A DNA stretch of 64,000 nt, from the NCBI GenBank assembly GCA_965219175.1, contig CBDCNI010000001.1:558001-622000 (forward strand), written 5' to 3'. Position numbers and translations under genes: made by a program. Positions within the stretch are counted from its first letter, which is position 1. The number at the start of each line of letters is the position of its first letter. Below, one piece after another: positions 44,205-52,991 of the stretch. The notes beneath the pieces are model-generated. The model saw only the letters and a list, made by a program, of their open reading frames with translations. It made no database searches and had not been told where the DNA came from. This stretch comes from JBBPZK01 sp965219175. Lineage in GTDB: Bacteria > Actinomycetota > Rubrobacteria > Rubrobacterales > Rubrobacteraceae.

Positions 44205-45916
44205 CATTCCCGACAGAGAAGTTCCCGAGCGATCTCGAGATCGCCCGCCGGGCGAAGCTGAAGCCACTGACCGAGATAGCCGGGGGCATCGGCATCGGTA
44301 AGCACCTCCTTGAGCCCTACGGCGACTCCGTGGCGAAGATAAAGCTCGAAGCCATCGAGGAGCTTTCGGACCGGCCAAAGGCGAAGTACGTGGTGGTATC
44401 CGCGATCACACCGACGCCTCTAGGCGAGGGAAAGACCACGACCACGGTGGGCCTGGGCCAGGCATTCTCCCACATCGGGAAGACGGCGACGGTCGCGGTG
44501 CGCCAGCCGGCTATGGGTCCGACGTTCGGTATCAAGGGCGGCGCGGCGGGCGGCGGCTACAGTCAGGTAGTGCCGATGGAGATGCTCAACCTCCACCTCA
44601 CCGGCGACACGCACGCCGTTACCTCGGCCCACAATCTGCTCGCTGCCATGCTGGATAACCACATCCACCAGAACGACGACTTCTTCCACGTGGATCGCCA
44701 CAGCGTCACTTGGCGGCGGGTCCTGGACGTGAACGACCGGGCCTTGAGGAACATTATCGTGGGGCTCGGTCCCCGCGCCGACGGCATTCCCCGCGAGACC
44801 GGATTCGACATCACCGCCGCCTCGGAGGTAATGGCGATCCTGGCGCTCTCGACCTCTCTAAAGGACCTGAGAGAGAGGCTGGGCCGAATCGTGATCGGGA
44901 GCACCGTGGAAGGCGAGCCCATAACCGCCGAAGACCTGAAGGCCGCCGGCGCCATGGCGGTGATGCTGCGCGAGGCGATAAAGCCGAACCTGATGCAGAC
45001 CCTTGAGAACACGCCGGTCCTGGTGCACGCCGGACCATTCGGCAACATCGCAACCGGAAACTCCTCCATCATGGCGGACCAGATCGGCATTCGTGGCGGA
45101 GATTATCTGATCACCGAAGCTGGCTTCGGGGCGGACATGGGCGCCGAACGTTTCTTCAACATCAAGTGCCGCTACTCCGGCTTAAAGGCCGACGCCGCCG
45201 TTCTAGTGGCGACCGTGCGCGCGCTCAAGGCGCATTCGGGCAGGTTCAATATTGTCGCCGGACGCCCGCTGCCGCCCGAGCTACTGGAGGAGAACCCCGA
45301 GGACGTACTCGCCGGGGCGGACAACCTGCGTAAGCAGATCGAGAACATAAGAGTGCACGGCGTCTCGCCGGTGGTGGCTATAAACGCCTTCCCAACCGAC
45401 CACGACTCCGAACACGACGCTATCCGAGAGATCGCCGAGGAGATGGGGGTGCGGGTCGCCATCTGCAACCATTTCTCCGAGGGTGGCGCGGGCGCCACCG
45501 AGCTGGCCGAGGCGGTCGCCGAAGCCGCGGAAGAGGAGACCGAATTCCGCTTTCTCTACCCGGAGGAGGCGAGCCTCAGAGAGAAGATAGAGGCCATCGC
45601 CACGAAGGTGTACGGGGCGGACGGCGTGGCCTACGACATGAGGGCCTCCCAACAACTCGACTCCTACGAGAAGAATGGTTTCGGTAGGCTGCCGGTGTGT
45701 ATGGCGAAGACGCACCTTTCGATCTCCTCGGATCCAACACTACTGGGGGCCCCGAAGGGCTGGACGCTCCCGGTGCGCGAGGTGCGTGCCTCCGTGGGAG
45801 CGGGCTTCATCTACCCTCTGTGCGGCGAGATGAGGACGATGCCGGGCCTGAGCGCCTCACCGGCGGCCACGCACATAGACATAGACGACAACGGTGAGAT
45901 CGTGGGTCTCTCATGA
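44201..45916 (+). CDS. fhs: Formate-tetrahydrofolate ligase
   Basis: A 571-residue Fhs. P-loop-like TPTPLGEGKTTTTVGLGQA, MGPTFGIKGGAAGGGYSQV and TGDTHAVTSAHNLLAAM are diagnostic, as are EAGFGADMGAERFFNIKCR and PSKGW-type C-terminal LSISSDPTLLGAPKGW. ATG 44201 overlaps the metF-like stop (ATGA) after AGGAG. In catabolic use it runs backwards, making formate and ATP from 10-formyl-THF. With the demethylating genes it supplies the outlet for methyl groups. FolD, needed between the two, is not in the window. Confidence 0.96.
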   Translation: MTFPTEKFPSDLEIARRAKLKPLTEIAGGIGIGKHLLEPYGDSVAKIKLEAIEELSDRPKAKYVVVSAITPTPLGEGKTTTTVGLGQAFSHIGKTATVAVRQPAMGPTFGIKGGAAGGGYSQVVPMEMLNLHLTGDTHAVTSAHNLLAAMLDNHIHQNDDFFHVDRHSVTWRRVLDVNDRALRNIIVGLGPRADGIPRETGFDITAASEVMAILALSTSLKDLRERLGRIVIGSTVEGEPITAEDLKAAGAMAVMLREAIKPNLMQTLENTPVLVHAGPFGNIATGNSSIMADQIGIRGGDYLITEAGFGADMGAERFFNIKCRYSGLKADAAVLVATVRALKAHSGRFNIVAGRPLPPELLEENPEDVLAGADNLRKQIENIRVHGVSPVVAINAFPTDHDSEHDAIREIAEEMGVRVAICNHFSEGGAGATELAEAVAEAAEEETEFRFLYPEEASLREKIEAIATKVYGADGVAYDMRASQQLDSYEKNGFGRLPVCMAKTHLSISSDPTLLGAPKGWTLPVREVRASVGAGFIYPLCGEMRTMPGLSASPAATHIDIDDNGEIVGLS

Positions 45917-46012
45917 GCGAAAACAGTGAGCCAAACTACCCGGAGTAGACATCAGGCCGCTTCCTGGATACGGTTGGCTCCAACGGCGGGTCCGTACCCG
46001 ATAGCGCCTGAC

Positions 46013-46030
46013 TTGTACAGGAAGATACAA
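46013..46030. promoter_or_regulatory. Inverted repeat before the second GcvT gene
   Basis: TTGTA-N8-TACAA lies 41 bp before the ATG at 46071, within a 150-bp spacer that separates fhs from a new gene group. It could be an operator overlapping a local promoter. No clear -35/-10 pair could be fixed. Confidence 0.3.
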
Positions 46031-46070
46031 TAATGGACGTTGACCTTGCGTCTCGGGAAAGGAGTTTTTG

Positions 46071-47366
46071 ATGACGGAGAGAAGGACCCCGCTCTACGAT
46101 TACCACCTGCGCGCGGCGCGGGGGCTCGTGAAGGGCGGCGGGGAGTTTATGTTCCCGTCCTCCTACGTTTCACCAGTGGAGGAGCACCTCAACGTTCGTA
46201 GGAACGTGGGGATGCAGGACCTTTCGACGATGGGCGAGGTGGATATAAAGGGGCCGGGGGCGGAGAGGCTCGTGAGACGGCTGCTCGTCAACGAAGTCCA
46301 GGACATGGAGCCTGGGCAGCTTCGGTACTCGACGATGTGCAACGAGGAAGGCGGTATCGTAGACGACGTTACGGTCTACAAGTTCGACGACGAACACTAC
46401 ATGGTCGTCGCTAGTTCCGGGCCTCGGCTGAAGAGTTATCGTTGGATCTCCGAGCACGCCGAAGGGTCCAGCGCTTACGTCACGGACATGACGGCGGCCA
46501 TCGCCCTGCTCACAGTACAGGGACCTCTCTCCCGCAAGTATCTCAAGACGGTAGCCGAGGACGTGGACCTCGACGCCCTGAGGTTCTTCCGCTTCGCGCC
46601 GTGCAAAATCGGCGGGGTGGAGCTCCTGGCCTCTCGTTCCGGATATACCGGAGAGCTTGGCTACGAGTTGTACGTGCCGGCGGATCAAGCCGGGATGCTG
46701 TGGGAGCACATCCTGAAGACCGGCAAGCAGTTCGAGCTCCGGCCCTACGGCGTCGAGGCGATGCAGAGTCTAAGGATCGAGAAGGCTTTGCCACTCTACG
46801 GCCCCGACATAAGTGAGGAGTACACTCCATTCCACCTGGGATTGGACCGTTGGATCCGTTTTAACAAGCGGGACTTCGTCGGACGCGAAGCTCTCCTGCG
46901 CGTGCAGGAACGAGGTCTGGAGAAGCGTTGGGTAGGCTTGATCCTGGACAGCGAGACCCCAGCTTCCGGGGGAAATAAGGTCTACGCTATCGGGGACGTG
47001 GCTACCTTCAGAGAGGTTGTGGAGACTGGGGCGGAGACCGGAGAGCACGAGGACGAACAGTTGCCGGGAGACAGGCAGGTCGGCGTCGTCACTTCAAGCG
47101 CCCGTGGGCCTTCTGTAGATAAGACCCTGGCTCTGGCCTACGTAGACACCGCCCACGCCTGGCCGGGCGGCAACCTGCTGGTTGAGGTAAACGGCCGTCC
47201 CGTACCCGCACGGGTGGCGCAGACTCCGTTCTTCGATCCCGAGATGGCCCGCGCCCGCTCCAGGCCGCAGGACGACGAATTGAGCCGACCTCAACCCTCC
47301 GCACTACCGCCGGTCAACTCCCAAACAAGCACCCTGGCAGGATACTCCGGCAACGGAAAGTCCTAA
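46071..47366 (+). CDS. GcvT/aminomethyltransferase-family folate protein
   Basis: A 431-residue GcvT-fold protein. It has RRNVGMQDLSTMGEVDIKGP, CNEEGGIVDDVTVYKFDDEH, the folate-site SRSGYTGELGYELYVPAD and a GIRIEKALPLYG-type segment (SLRIEKALPLYGPD). A C-terminal tail of about 35 polar residues extends past the usual end. ATG 46071 follows AAAGGAG. It directly precedes (TAATG overlap) a monomeric sarcosine oxidase-like gene, so it likely catches formaldehyde or methyl units from that oxidation on THF. It is not the glycine-cleavage operon: gcvH and gcvP are absent here. Confidence 0.85.
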   Translation: MTERRTPLYDYHLRAARGLVKGGGEFMFPSSYVSPVEEHLNVRRNVGMQDLSTMGEVDIKGPGAERLVRRLLVNEVQDMEPGQLRYSTMCNEEGGIVDDVTVYKFDDEHYMVVASSGPRLKSYRWISEHAEGSSAYVTDMTAAIALLTVQGPLSRKYLKTVAEDVDLDALRFFRFAPCKIGGVELLASRSGYTGELGYELYVPADQAGMLWEHILKTGKQFELRPYGVEAMQSLRIEKALPLYGPDISEEYTPFHLGLDRWIRFNKRDFVGREALLRVQERGLEKRWVGLILDSETPASGGNKVYAIGDVATFREVVETGAETGEHEDEQLPGDRQVGVVTSSARGPSVDKTLALAYVDTAHAWPGGNLLVEVNGRPVPARVAQTPFFDPEMARARSRPQDDELSRPQPSALPPVNSQTSTLAGYSGNGKS

Positions 47367-48685
47367 TGCCCGGCGTAGACTATTCCGGCCACTACGACGC
47401 CATCGTCCTCGGCGTGGGCGCTATGGGCAGCGCCACCGCCTACCAGTTGGCGAAGCGCGGCAAGCGGGTACTGGCCCTTGAACAGTTCGGCATCCCGCAC
47501 AATATGGGATCATCGCACGGTCACACGCGCATCATCCGTATGGCCTATTACGAGCATCCCTCCTACGTCCATCTGCTCAGGCGCGCCTACGAGTTGTGGC
47601 GCGAGATACAACGCGAGGCGGACGAGAAGCTCCTCTACACCACCGGCTCCATAGACTCAGGACCCGAGGACTCCTGGGTCTTCAAGGGATCTTGGGAGTC
47701 TTGTAAACAGCACGATATCCCTCACGAAGTCCTGACCGGGGCGGAACTCAGGCGCCGCCATCCCGGATACAACCTCCCGCAAGATCACCTCGCTCTCTTG
47801 CAGCCCGACGGAGGATTCCTAGCACCGGAGCGGTGCATTGTCTCATACGTAATGGCCGCGCAGTCCCACGGAGCCGAGATCCACGCCCACGAAAAGGTCC
47901 TCGATTGGGAACCTCTCGAAGGTGGAGTGCGGGTGCATACCAATCGCGGAACCTACGAGGCCGACAAGCTCGTCGTTACCGCCGGAGCCTGGGAGGCAGA
48001 TCTCCTCGATGTACTTGACGGACTAGCCGTACCAGAGAGACAAGTCCTTGCCTGGCTCCAGCCCACCCGTCCCGAACGCTTCCGGCCAGAGAACTTCCCG
48101 GTCTTCAACCTGCTGGTAGACGAAGGGCGCTTTTACGGCTTCCCTGTATTTGGAGTGCCAGGCTTCAAGTTCGGCAAGTACTTCCACCTGGAAGAGACGG
48201 GCCCGGCAGATGAGATCGACCGTGAGCCCCATGGGTACGACGAGCGGATCCTACGCCAGTTCGCCGAACGCTACTTCCCGGACGGCTGCGGACCCACAAT
48301 GAGCCTCGCTACCTGCATGTTCACCAACACCCCCGACCACCACTTCATCATCGACGTTCACCCGAGGTACGAGCAGGTGTCCTTCGCCTCACCTTGTTCG
48401 GGACACGGGTTCAAGTTTGCGAGCGTGGTAGGGGAGATCATGGCGGATCTGGCCGAGAAAGGCATGACCCGCCACGACATTAGCCTCTTCCGCCTCGACC
48501 GCTTTGGACAGTATTCCAGGCGGCAGTTCGCCGCTCCAGCTCGCTCTGTGGGTGGTGTCTCTAGTCCAACAGGCGTCGCCAGGTCCACCATTCGGAAGGA
48601 GCAGGAGACGTTCGACACGACCAGCGAGCGGAACGGGCGGGTCCACCATTTTCCCCGCGTTCCGGATGTCAGGCCCTTCTGGTGA
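47366..48685 (+). CDS. Monomeric sarcosine oxidase/N-methyl amino acid oxidase (SolA-like)
   Basis: A 439-residue MSOX-family flavoenzyme: FAD motif AIVLGVGAMGSATAYQLAKR, the SSHGHTRIIRMAYYEHPSYV active-site segment, and Cys in SLATCMFTNTPDHHF, the residue that carries covalent FAD. The C-terminal PCSGHGFKFASVVGEIMADL is diagnostic. A 50-residue polar tail extends beyond the typical end. It oxidises sarcosine to glycine, formaldehyde and H2O2. Overlaps the next gene by GTGA. N-methyltryptophan or other N-methyl amino acids are alternatives. Confidence 0.9.
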   Translation: MPGVDYSGHYDAIVLGVGAMGSATAYQLAKRGKRVLALEQFGIPHNMGSSHGHTRIIRMAYYEHPSYVHLLRRAYELWREIQREADEKLLYTTGSIDSGPEDSWVFKGSWESCKQHDIPHEVLTGAELRRRHPGYNLPQDHLALLQPDGGFLAPERCIVSYVMAAQSHGAEIHAHEKVLDWEPLEGGVRVHTNRGTYEADKLVVTAGAWEADLLDVLDGLAVPERQVLAWLQPTRPERFRPENFPVFNLLVDEGRFYGFPVFGVPGFKFGKYFHLEETGPADEIDREPHGYDERILRQFAERYFPDGCGPTMSLATCMFTNTPDHHFIIDVHPRYEQVSFASPCSGHGFKFASVVGEIMADLAEKGMTRHDISLFRLDRFGQYSRRQFAAPARSVGGVSSPTGVARSTIRKEQETFDTTSERNGRVHHFPRVPDVRPFW

Positions 48686-49572
48686 GTGCAGGCAACGCCC
48701 CGAGTCGGGCGCCCGCCATTCAGGTTCTCTCAGGCGCACTCGAAGATGGACGTCGGCGCGAGTCAGTCTACGCCGGTGATTTGCTAATCTTCAAGGACGT
48801 CGAGTCGATGTTGGGTCTCTGTACTCTTACGGCCGATCTCGCCCGGAACGCGCTGGGCGTATCTGACCCGCCGAAGGCGCAGTTCGAGCTGGAGCGGGAG
48901 GACTACCTCGGTAGGATCGACGCTCTACAGAAGGAGTATCGCAAGCACCCGGAAGCTAGGAAGCTGCTGTTGGCGGCTTTTGAGGAGGTCGGTGTCGATT
49001 TGCGCTGGTGCTGCTGGGACTGGCTGCACCTGCGGGTACTCCCGCACGGCGAAGGCGAAGCGGACCGGCGGGTCGGGAGGCTGAAGGTTCACCGAGATAC
49101 CTGGGCCTCCAACGTCTACGCACAGACCAACTGGTGGGCCCCGATCTACCCGATAACCCCTGGACGCACCATAGCTTTTTATCCGAGCTACTGGTCGCAG
49201 CCTGTCCGGAACACCAGCGGCGACTGGGACCTGGAAGAGATCCGGGCCGAGCGGCGCGGCGAGTCTCGCACCAAGACCCCCCTGGTACCCGAGCCGACCG
49301 AGCCCGTAGACTCCGCTTCGGAACTGAGGGTGACCGTTGAGCCTGGAGACATGCTGTGCTTTTCCGGCGCGCACCTGCACGCCGGGACGCCGAATACTAC
49401 AGGCGTCGCGAGGTTCAGCATAGAGGCCCGGACGGTAGACGCCCGCGACGTTGCGGATAATCGCGGAGCACCTAATGTTGACGGCGCCGCTCCTCACGTG
49501 GCCGCGGACTGGTTTCGTCACGTGGCGGACAATACACCTCTGTCGGCGTTTTCGGTCAAGGAAGGAGGATGA
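48682..49572 (+). CDS. PhyH-like Fe(II)/2-oxoglutarate oxygenase, function unknown
   Basis: A 296-residue cupin-type protein. A candidate iron facial triad is H-x-D in LKVHRDTWASNV plus the distal His in FSGAHLHAGTPNTTGVARFS, with Arg in that last stretch suitable for 2-oxoglutarate. Trp-rich QTNWWAPIYP and FYPSYWSQPV line the core and could form an aromatic cage for a quaternary amine (inference). It is coupled to the sarcosine oxidase gene (GTGA) and to the IclR gene (ATGA). A hydroxylase or N-demethylase acting in betaine breakdown is plausible. Confidence 0.7.
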   Translation: MSAGNAPSRAPAIQVLSGALEDGRRRESVYAGDLLIFKDVESMLGLCTLTADLARNALGVSDPPKAQFELEREDYLGRIDALQKEYRKHPEARKLLLAAFEEVGVDLRWCCWDWLHLRVLPHGEGEADRRVGRLKVHRDTWASNVYAQTNWWAPIYPITPGRTIAFYPSYWSQPVRNTSGDWDLEEIRAERRGESRTKTPLVPEPTEPVDSASELRVTVEPGDMLCFSGAHLHAGTPNTTGVARFSIEARTVDARDVADNRGAPNVDGAAPHVAADWFRHVADNTPLSAFSVKEGG

Positions 49573-50420
49573 GAGACGGGCGCCGGAACTTCCAAGACCC
49601 GAGCGAGCCGGGTTTGGAGGAGATGGGCGGTGTAGAATATCCTCTCATGGAGACTACAAAACGTAGGAACAATTTTGTCCAGTCGGTCGACCGGGCCATC
49701 ACCGTAATGGAGTTCTTATCGCGCCGGGGATGGTCTGGCGTGACGGAAGTAGCGGAGGAGTTGGACATACATAAGTCCACCGCCTACCGGCTGCTCGCGA
49801 CGCTCAGAGACCGGGGGATGGCCGAGCAGGACGCCGCGACCGAGAAGTATCGTTTGGGGTTCGGGTTGGTCATGCTCGCCAGCTCCGTCACGGCCGATTT
49901 GGATATCGCGCGGTGCTCCAGACTGGTCTGCGACCGGCTGGCCGAGCAGACGCGGGAGACGGCAACCGTCGCTGTCCTGGAGGGCGACGATGCCATCATC
50001 ATCCAGCAGAGCACCTCGGACTTCTCCGCCCTGAGCGTGGACTGGTCCGGTCGGCACACGCCGCTGCACGCTACCGCGGCGGGCAAAGTCTTCCTTTATC
50101 ATATGCCCGAAGATCAACGAAGCCGCATCCTGGAAAAACCTCTACAGGGCTATACTGACAGCACCATCGTCGACTCGAAAATTCTTCTGGATCAGGTACA
50201 GGCCAGCCAACGCAACGGCTACTGGTATACCGAAGAGGAGCTGGAGGTTGGGCTGAACGCCGTGGCGACACCGATCCGGGACGCCGACGGCGTGGTCGTG
50301 GCGGCAGCGAGCGTTTCCGGCCCCGCTTTCAGGCTTCCGGAAGGATCCTTCGAGGAGGTGGGTGGGCTAATCAGCGAGGCTGCTGCGGAGATCTCGCGGT
50401 GCCTCGGCTTTCGCGGCTAG
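49569..50420 (+). CDS. IclR family transcriptional regulator
   Basis: A 283-residue (or shorter) regulator. The winged HTH is in SVDRAITVMEFLSRRGWSGV and VAEELDIHKSTAYRLLATLR. The IclR effector domain follows, with HTPLHATAAGKVFLYHMPE, GYWYTEEELEVGLNAVATPI and a C-terminal AAASVSGPAFRLP. ATG 49569 overlaps the upstream stop; ATG 49623 or 49648 are alternatives. As the last gene of the demethylation group it probably controls it; candidate operators lie at 35441 and 39214. Confidence 0.9.
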   Translation: MRDGRRNFQDPSEPGLEEMGGVEYPLMETTKRRNNFVQSVDRAITVMEFLSRRGWSGVTEVAEELDIHKSTAYRLLATLRDRGMAEQDAATEKYRLGFGLVMLASSVTADLDIARCSRLVCDRLAEQTRETATVAVLEGDDAIIIQQSTSDFSALSVDWSGRHTPLHATAAGKVFLYHMPEDQRSRILEKPLQGYTDSTIVDSKILLDQVQASQRNGYWYTEEELEVGLNAVATPIRDADGVVVAAASVSGPAFRLPEGSFEEVGGLISEAAAEISRCLGFRG

Positions 50421-50441
50421 CCTGGATCCCTCATCCCCTCG

Positions 50442-50564
50442 TACTCCGGACACGGCTTCAAGTTCGCAAGCGTCGTTGGTGATATTGTGGGGAGCCTCGC
50501 CACCGACAGCGAGACATCCCACGACACGTCTACGCTTTGTATAGACTGCTTCGCCCGTAGCTAA
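50442..50564 (+). pseudogene. Orphan C-terminal remnant of a sarcosine oxidase-like gene
   Basis: The frame reads YSGHGFKFASVVGDIVGSLA and continues about 20 residues to TAA at 50562. This matches the C-terminus of the intact SolA-like protein at 48361-48470 (CSGHGFKFASVVGEIMADLA). No upstream part of the gene is present. It indicates a former second copy or an acquired paralogue that was deleted. Confidence 0.7.
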
Positions 50565-50956
50565 AACCCGTCTCCGCTCCAGATAGTGCAAACCGAGATC
50601 AGCCGCGCCCCATGTCATTCAAACTCCGCAACGAGCTCTTGTCGTCGGCGAGTAGACATTCGGAGCGGGCAGCCTTTTCCAGGTTGCCATATCAGTCAGC
50701 GTGACAAAAAGCATTATAGGCCACAAGATGCGGCTATTGTGAAAAGCTTGGGAAGGATCGTGGCTGTTGACAGTCACCGCGATCGTTATAACAATTACGT
50801 CGACAGGTGGAAGAGTTCTACACGTGAAGCTGATGGGCCGGACCGCGTAGAGGTCCTTCGGGATAGGCGTCTTTGGAGGCGCGGTTACAGGACGCGCACT
50901 TCGAACCGCTCTCTGGGGCTCGGGAGATGTGTAGAGAGACTTTGGAGGTGCGTATA
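50565..50956. other. 392-bp stretch without a recognisable gene
   Basis: No ORF with start signal or motif is supported. The base composition is less biased than neighbouring genes, as in decayed DNA. It ends with GGAGGT, the ribosome site for the SDR at 50957. Confidence 0.4.
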
Positions 50957-51751
50957 GTGGGGGATCTTTCGGGCAAGAAGGCGCTTGTAACGGGTGCCGG
51001 GATGGGTATCGGGCAGGGCATCGCCGTCGAGCTTGCCAGAGGCGGTGCGGACGTGGTCGTCCACTACGCCCACAATGAAGAGAGCGCCGAAGATACTGTA
51101 AGCAGGATAGAGAAACTCGGAGGAGACCACGGAAAGCCCGCGAGTATTCAAGCCGACCTCAGAGAGGCGGACGAGTGTGAAAGGGTCGTGGAAGAAGCGG
51201 CAGACGCCCTGGGCGGGCTCGATGTTTTGGTAAACAACGCCGGAGTAACGCGGGCGCTGGATTTCCTCGACACGACCGAAGAAGTCTACGACGAGGTCTT
51301 TGACCTGAACATAAAAGGATACTTCTTTTGCGCCAGGGCGGCGGTGCCGTTTATGTTGGAGGCGGGTGGAGGCGCCATCGTCAACATCAGCTCCATCCAC
51401 GGTTACGGTGGGTTCCCGCGCCACGCCGCCTACGCCGCCACCAAGGGAGCCATTAACGCCTTTACCCGCGAGCTCGCCATAGAGCTGGCCGAGAAGAAGG
51501 TCCGGGTGAACGCCGTCGGTCCCGGCATCATCGAAGTGCCCCGCTACTTCGACATGCCCAACTACGACACGGAATTCGGCCACACGCTCGTCCCGCTAGG
51601 CCGCGTCGGACGTCCCGAGGACATCGGGCCGGTGGTGGCATTCCTCGCCTCCGACGCCGCCGGCTTCGTGACCGGCCAGGTCCTCTACGCCGATGGAGGG
51701 ACGACTGCCAGGATGGGCTTGTGGTGGGACCAGGGAGACCAGCCACAGTAG
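50957..51751 (+). CDS. SDR family oxidoreductase (glucose 1-dehydrogenase/FabG-like)
   Basis: A 264-residue short-chain dehydrogenase: VTGAGMGIGQGIA, DVLVNNAGVTRALDF, a Ser-Tyr-Lys set in NISSIHGYGGFPRHAAYAAT-K, and TGQVLYADGG. GTG 50957 is 7 bases after GGAGGT; an upstream in-frame extension is not conserved-looking. It is followed by a sugar ABC importer and an aldose epimerase, so a sugar dehydrogenase giving a lactone is likely (inference). Confidence 0.88.
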   Translation: MGDLSGKKALVTGAGMGIGQGIAVELARGGADVVVHYAHNEESAEDTVSRIEKLGGDHGKPASIQADLREADECERVVEEAADALGGLDVLVNNAGVTRALDFLDTTEEVYDEVFDLNIKGYFFCARAAVPFMLEAGGGAIVNISSIHGYGGFPRHAAYAATKGAINAFTRELAIELAEKKVRVNAVGPGIIEVPRYFDMPNYDTEFGHTLVPLGRVGRPEDIGPVVAFLASDAAGFVTGQVLYADGGTTARMGLWWDQGDQPQ

Positions 51752-51779
51752 CAGGCACCGGGGCAGGATGCCGAGATGC

Positions 51780-51808
51780 TTGACAGGCAGGGTAGCTGGT
51801 ACGACAAT
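51780..51808 (+). promoter_or_regulatory. Promoter of the second sugar ABC importer
   Basis: TTGACA (51780-51785) and GACAAT (51803-51808) are separated by 17 bp, 52 bp before the substrate-binding protein start. It indicates the importer can be transcribed independently of the SDR. Confidence 0.55.
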
Positions 51809-51859
51809 GCCAAAAGGGAAACGACGTTCTGGTGATGGATAAAGAACAGAGGTAAACAT

Positions 51860-52969
51860 ATGGAAAGTGGTGGGGTAGAGGGACGTAAGCTGGGACGCCG
51901 GGCGTTCCTAACAGCGGGTGCGGCGGCTGGAACGGGGCTGTTTCTGGCCGGGTGCAGATCTCAGAACTCGCAGGGGAGTCAGCAAGGTGGAGGCTCCGGG
52001 GGTGGAGCCGGGGACTTCCCGAAGACGCCGAACTACAACTTCGTGTTCGTAAACCACGTGACCACGAACTCTTTCTTCACCGCCACCCAGTACGGCATCC
52101 AGGACGCCAGCGCGCTGCTCGGAACTAAATATCAGTGGACCGGTTCGGAGAACTCCGTTGTTTCGGAGATGGTCAACGCGATGAATACGGCCATAAACGG
52201 CGGCGCGGATGGGATCGCGGTGGCTATCGTGGACCCGAAAGCTTTTAACGACCCGATCAACAAAGCGCTGGACCAGGGTATCCCGGTGGTGGCCTACAAC
52301 GCCGACGGAGCGCCGGGCAAGCCGAACCCCGCGCTCGCCTACATCGGCCAGGACCTCTACCAGTCGGGGGTCGAGATGGGCAAGCGGATAGCGAAGCTGG
52401 TGGGAAGCGGCAAGGTCGCGCTGTTCATCGCCACGCCGGGGCAGCTCAACATCCAGCCGCGCATAGACGGGGCCAAGGACGGCATCAAGCAGTCCGGGGC
52501 GAACATCCAGGTCAGCGAGGTCGAGACCGGCGCGCAGATGAACGACGAGTTGAACAGGATCGACTCCTACTACCAGGGCCACAAGGACGTGAAGGGCATG
52601 TTCGCTGTGGACGCGGGTTCTACCCAGGGTGTGGCGCAGGTGATGAAGAAGTACGGTCTGCACGACAAAGGGGTGAAGGGCGGCGGCTACGACCTCTTGC
52701 CGAAGACCCTCCAACTCCTCAAGGAGGGACACATAGACTTCACCATAGACCAGCAGGCGTACCTGCAGGGCTTCTTTCCGGTAATGGAACTCTACCTGTT
52801 CAAGATCTCCGGGGGGCTCACGGGTATGGCGGAGGCAAACACGGGCTTGAAGTTCGTCACTAAAGAGACCGTGGACCCGTACCTGAGCACCCAGACGCGC
52901 TACGAGGGTAGCACCAAGAAGCAGAAGCTCCTCGAAGCGCCCTCCAAGATACAAGCTCCCTCCGCATAG
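51860..52969 (+). CDS. Sugar ABC transporter substrate-binding protein, Tat lipoprotein
   Basis: A 369-residue periplasmic-binding-protein I family protein. The signal has a twin-arginine motif (GRRAFLTAGA) and a lipobox LAGC, so it should be exported folded by Tat and lipid-anchored. A Gly/Ser linker leads to a ribose-type binding domain (VNAMNTAINGGADGIAVAIV, IPVVAYNADG, FAVDAGSTQGVAQVM). Followed by permease and ATPase genes. The aldose epimerase at the operon end suggests an aldose ligand; identity unknown. Confidence 0.88.
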   Translation: MESGGVEGRKLGRRAFLTAGAAAGTGLFLAGCRSQNSQGSQQGGGSGGGAGDFPKTPNYNFVFVNHVTTNSFFTATQYGIQDASALLGTKYQWTGSENSVVSEMVNAMNTAINGGADGIAVAIVDPKAFNDPINKALDQGIPVVAYNADGAPGKPNPALAYIGQDLYQSGVEMGKRIAKLVGSGKVALFIATPGQLNIQPRIDGAKDGIKQSGANIQVSEVETGAQMNDELNRIDSYYQGHKDVKGMFAVDAGSTQGVAQVMKKYGLHDKGVKGGGYDLLPKTLQLLKEGHIDFTIDQQAYLQGFFPVMELYLFKISGGLTGMAEANTGLKFVTKETVDPYLSTQTRYEGSTKKQKLLEAPSKIQAPSA

Positions 52970-52991
52970 GCGGGGATAGAGGACGATAGAT

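Noticed and set aside
46071..47366. Assignment of this gene as glycine-cleavage T-protein gcvT.
   Set aside because: gcvH and gcvP are absent and it is coupled to a sarcosine oxidase-like gene, so a demethylation-linked folate protein is more likely.
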